DNA of 8,806 nt from Elusimicrobiota bacterium (GTDB lineage: Bacteria > Elusimicrobiota > Endomicrobiia > CG1-02-37-114 > JAHJSO01), in assembly GCA_018830385.1 (NCBI GenBank), contig JAHJSO010000064.1, positions 1 through 8,806 on the forward strand, in the 5' to 3' direction. Shown here one piece after another: positions 7,265 to 8,806 of the stretch (the stretch's first letter is position 1; the number at the start of each line of letters is the position of its first letter). The position numbers and the translations under genes were made by a program. Under the pieces are notes generated by a model. That model was not told the origin of the DNA and did not search any database. It was given only the letters and a program-made list of their open reading frames with translations.

Positions 7265-7891
7265 ATGAAATTCATAGAAAAGCCATACAGGAAAAACAAA
7301 CTCTACAAGGGGAAAGCCCTGGATTTTTTTGTTGATACCGTGCTGTTGCCCGACGGCAATAAGGCGAAAAGGGAGTTCACCCATCACCCGAACGCGGTGG
7401 CTGTCGTGCCGTTTGTTGACGAGAACAACATCGTGCTTGTCCGGCAATACAGGTATCCCGTCAGAAAAATCACCTACGAGATACCCGCAGGCAAACTTGA
7501 CCGTAAAGAGGGGCTTACTGATTGCGTCCGCAGGGAACTCGCAGAAGAGACGGGGTTTGCTGCAGGGAGCGTCAAAAGGTTCATATCATACTGGCCCACG
7601 CCGGCATTTTCAACGGAGGTAGTCCACATTTATATCGCCCGCGACCTGACCCCGGTTGAAACAAAACCGGACAAGGACGAGTTTATCGACAGGATAATAA
7701 TACCTTTTGATACGGCGGTTGAGTGGGTCAGGAGCGGAAAGATAATGGATTCCAAAACGATAATTTCTCTTCTTTACATAAAATTGACGGGAGTCATCTC
7801 GCCTTTTTCTCAATGCCTGCCTCAACTATCATTTCAAAAGGGGCGCTGTTGCCCTTGTTCGCCCACTCGTCTTCGGCAGCAACGCGGATAA
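7265..7891 (+). CDS. Nudix hydrolase, ADP-ribose pyrophosphatase type
   Basis: Predicted to hydrolyse ADP-ribose to AMP and ribose-5-phosphate, or a related nucleoside diphosphate derivative, using divalent metal. Seen: LYKGKALDFFVDTVLLPDG (13-31), an N-terminal strand region as in NudF-type enzymes; HPNAVAVVPF (41-50); VLVRQYRYPV (57-66); a full Nudix box from G76 to F98 (G-x5-E-x7-REL-x-EE-x-G-F, metal-binding RELAEE); then SYWPTPAFSTEVVH (108-121), the loop after the box that marks ADP-ribose hydrolases. The fold should end near KTIISLLYIKL (164-174). The frame instead continues 34 more residues, Cys/Pro/Gln-rich and unlike the family, through the 3' end of the opposing gene. The start is 33 bases after archease with no ribosome binding site visible. 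A homologue may be named nudF, but substrate is unproven. Confidence 0.88.
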   Translation: MKFIEKPYRKNKLYKGKALDFFVDTVLLPDGNKAKREFTHHPNAVAVVPFVDENNIVLVRQYRYPVRKITYEIPAGKLDRKEGLTDCVRRELAEETGFAAGSVKRFISYWPTPAFSTEVVHIYIARDLTPVETKPDKDEFIDRIIIPFDTAVEWVRSGKIMDSKTIISLLYIKLTGVISPFSQCLPQLSFQKGRCCPCSPTRLRQQRG

Positions 7892-8806
7892 AAATGTTCC
7901 CGCGCGGCAACGACTGCGGATTCAGCGTGAAGGTATATGGAGGGTTATACAAGTACCTCCCTATTTTCCTGTATGTTGTTGTCACCGTTGCAACCTCAAG
8001 CCATGCCCTGTCTATCTGGTAGCCCTGCACCGACGAATCAATAACCTTTGTGCCGGCGCCGGGTTTCCCCTCGCGGACAGAGTTTATAAAAACCCTTATT
8101 TCCCGGGTTGTTTCCTCAGGAATGAGTTTTATGGCGATAGCCGGCTCAAATACGGATATCGGCGTTTTCAGGGAGTTGTCCGGGTTTATCGGCGGAGCGC
8201 CCTGAATTTCGTCATTGAGCCATGTGTTCACTTCCACGCCCTTTGCCCCCCAGCCGCCGCACAGTATCGGCGCAGAATCCCTTGATATAAAATAACTTGC
8301 CGGCGACCACACGGAGATAAAATTCGGGCCTTCAAAGTTTATCATGTCCATGGGGACCTCGGCCCAGAACCACCGGGCTTCACCGACGCCCTCAAGGGCG
8401 TTTTCCATGTCCCCTTCCAGCGGAATGTCTTCCGTGGAAACAAGGTGAAACCTCTGTACGGATTTCCATGCAGGGGTTGATGATATTGCGATGTATATGT
8501 TGCCGGGTATCGGTTCCTTTTCCCATGAGGGTTTGCCCGACGCCTGTTGCGTCTTCGCCCTGCCTAATTTTACGCCGACGAAAGAGCTGCGGAAGTTTCG
8601 TGGCGGAGCGGGGGGCAGTTTCTCTATCCAGCAGAGATTGTAGCCGACATACCAGTTGCCGTCCCACCCCGCGTTGCCGAATATAGGGTAGTCGTTTATG
8701 TTCGGCAGGGCGCAAAGATAAACCGGCGGAGGGATTAAACCGGAGTCGCCCGGGATTTCCTGAACCCTCCACTGAGGGGCAGTTTCGGCACCCTCCTGAG
8801 CCGCTA
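7794..8806 (-). CDS. Unknown beta-rich protein, C-terminal part (5' end outside window)
   Basis: The frame is open without a stop from the right edge to TGA at 7796-7794, giving 336 residues of a longer protein. The ATG at 8408 is internal (residue 133) and should not be taken as start. Not recognised. Seen: many Trp, Tyr, Pro, Gly and Asn residues in beta-strand-like alternation; PPPVYLCALPNINDYPIFG (25-43); a low-charge region with GNWYVGYNLCW (48-58); and a final module of about 110 residues (222-330) ending in YTFTLNPQSLPRGNIFIRVA and AEDEWANKG. Strands with A-x-D-x-x-x-N-x-G like this occur in Ig-like or fibronectin-like extracellular modules, but this is weak evidence. The signal peptide, if any, is upstream and unseen. 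The 3' end overlaps the Nudix frame by 98 bases. Host-like composition. Confidence 0.75.
   Translation of the reverse strand, partial: AAQEGAETAPQWRVQEIPGDSGLIPPPVYLCALPNINDYPIFGNAGWDGNWYVGYNLCWIEKLPPAPPRNFRSSFVGVKLGRAKTQQASGKPSWEKEPIPGNIYIAISSTPAWKSVQRFHLVSTEDIPLEGDMENALEGVGEARWFWAEVPMDMINFEGPNFISVWSPASYFISRDSAPILCGGWGAKGVEVNTWLNDEIQGAPPINPDNSLKTPISVFEPAIAIKLIPEETTREIRVFINSVREGKPGAGTKVIDSSVQGYQIDRAWLEVATVTTTYRKIGRYLYNPPYTFTLNPQSLPRGNIFIRVAAEDEWANKGNSAPFEMIVEAGIEKKAR

Noticed and set aside
7261..7266. TATAAT as a -10 promoter box before the Nudix gene
   Set aside because: It overlaps the ATG itself, no -35 box is seen at the right distance, and the start of transcription would fall inside the gene.
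7785..7796. TGAC-GGGA-GTCA hairpin as a terminator between the convergent genes
   Set aside because: Only four base pairs and no proper T-run on either strand directly after it.
8392..8772. 126-codon open frame on the - strand near the right edge
   Set aside because: It overlaps the long open frame of the beta-rich protein in another register, which continues through to base 8806; no recognisable domain.

Overview
The window is bacterial chromosome. It shows the end of gyrB and a complete gyrA, both DNA gyrase subunits, on the + strand, with a block of very AT-rich genes between them. That block is best read as a restriction-modification (R-M) cassette. Downstream on the + strand are archease (an RtcB RNA-ligase cofactor) and a Nudix hydrolase of the ADP-ribose pyrophosphatase type. 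The right end is the 3' part of a convergent, unrecognised beta-rich protein gene on the - strand. No tRNA, rRNA, CRISPR array, transposase or convincing terminator was seen.

Organism: this is a bacterium, but the phylum cannot be fixed from the sequence. GyrB carries a long insertion in its TOPRIM region, like that of Gram-negative GyrB. GyrA has an unusual basic, AT-hook-like N-terminal extension. Several starts lack a clear Shine-Dalgarno sequence. Together with the neighbouring archease gene this suggests a Gram-negative, possibly uncultured lineage (an Omnitrophota- or Elusimicrobiota-like phylum is only a guess).

Layout: 1-1098 gyrB (5' part missing); 1103-2413 amino-methyltransferase M1; 2410-3129 PD-(D/E)XK endonuclease that looks BsaWI-like; 3111-3824 second amino-methyltransferase M2; 3825-4049 small unknown protein; 4097-6745 gyrA; 6800-7231 archease; 7265-7891 Nudix hydrolase; 7794-8806 (-) unknown protein, open at the window edge.

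How it works together: the four cassette genes are packed with overlaps or no gap (4-bp overlap M1/R, 19-bp overlap R/M2, 0-bp gap M2/small ORF) and point the same way as gyrB and gyrA. M1 starts 4 bases after the gyrB stop, so the cassette probably rides on gyrase-operon transcription. The order is M-R-M, with two methyltransferases around one endonuclease. The composition contrast is strong. By hand count, bases 2761-2820 in the endonuclease have 14 G/C of 60, while bases 5281-5340 in gyrA have 37 of 60. This supports horizontal acquisition of the cassette into a conserved housekeeping operon. The most notable points are this placement, the DSPY variant of motif IV in M2, valine at the GyrA position equivalent to E. 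coli Ser83, two GyrA-box motifs, the AT-hook-like GyrA N-terminus, and a Nudix C-terminus that runs 98 bp into the opposing gene.
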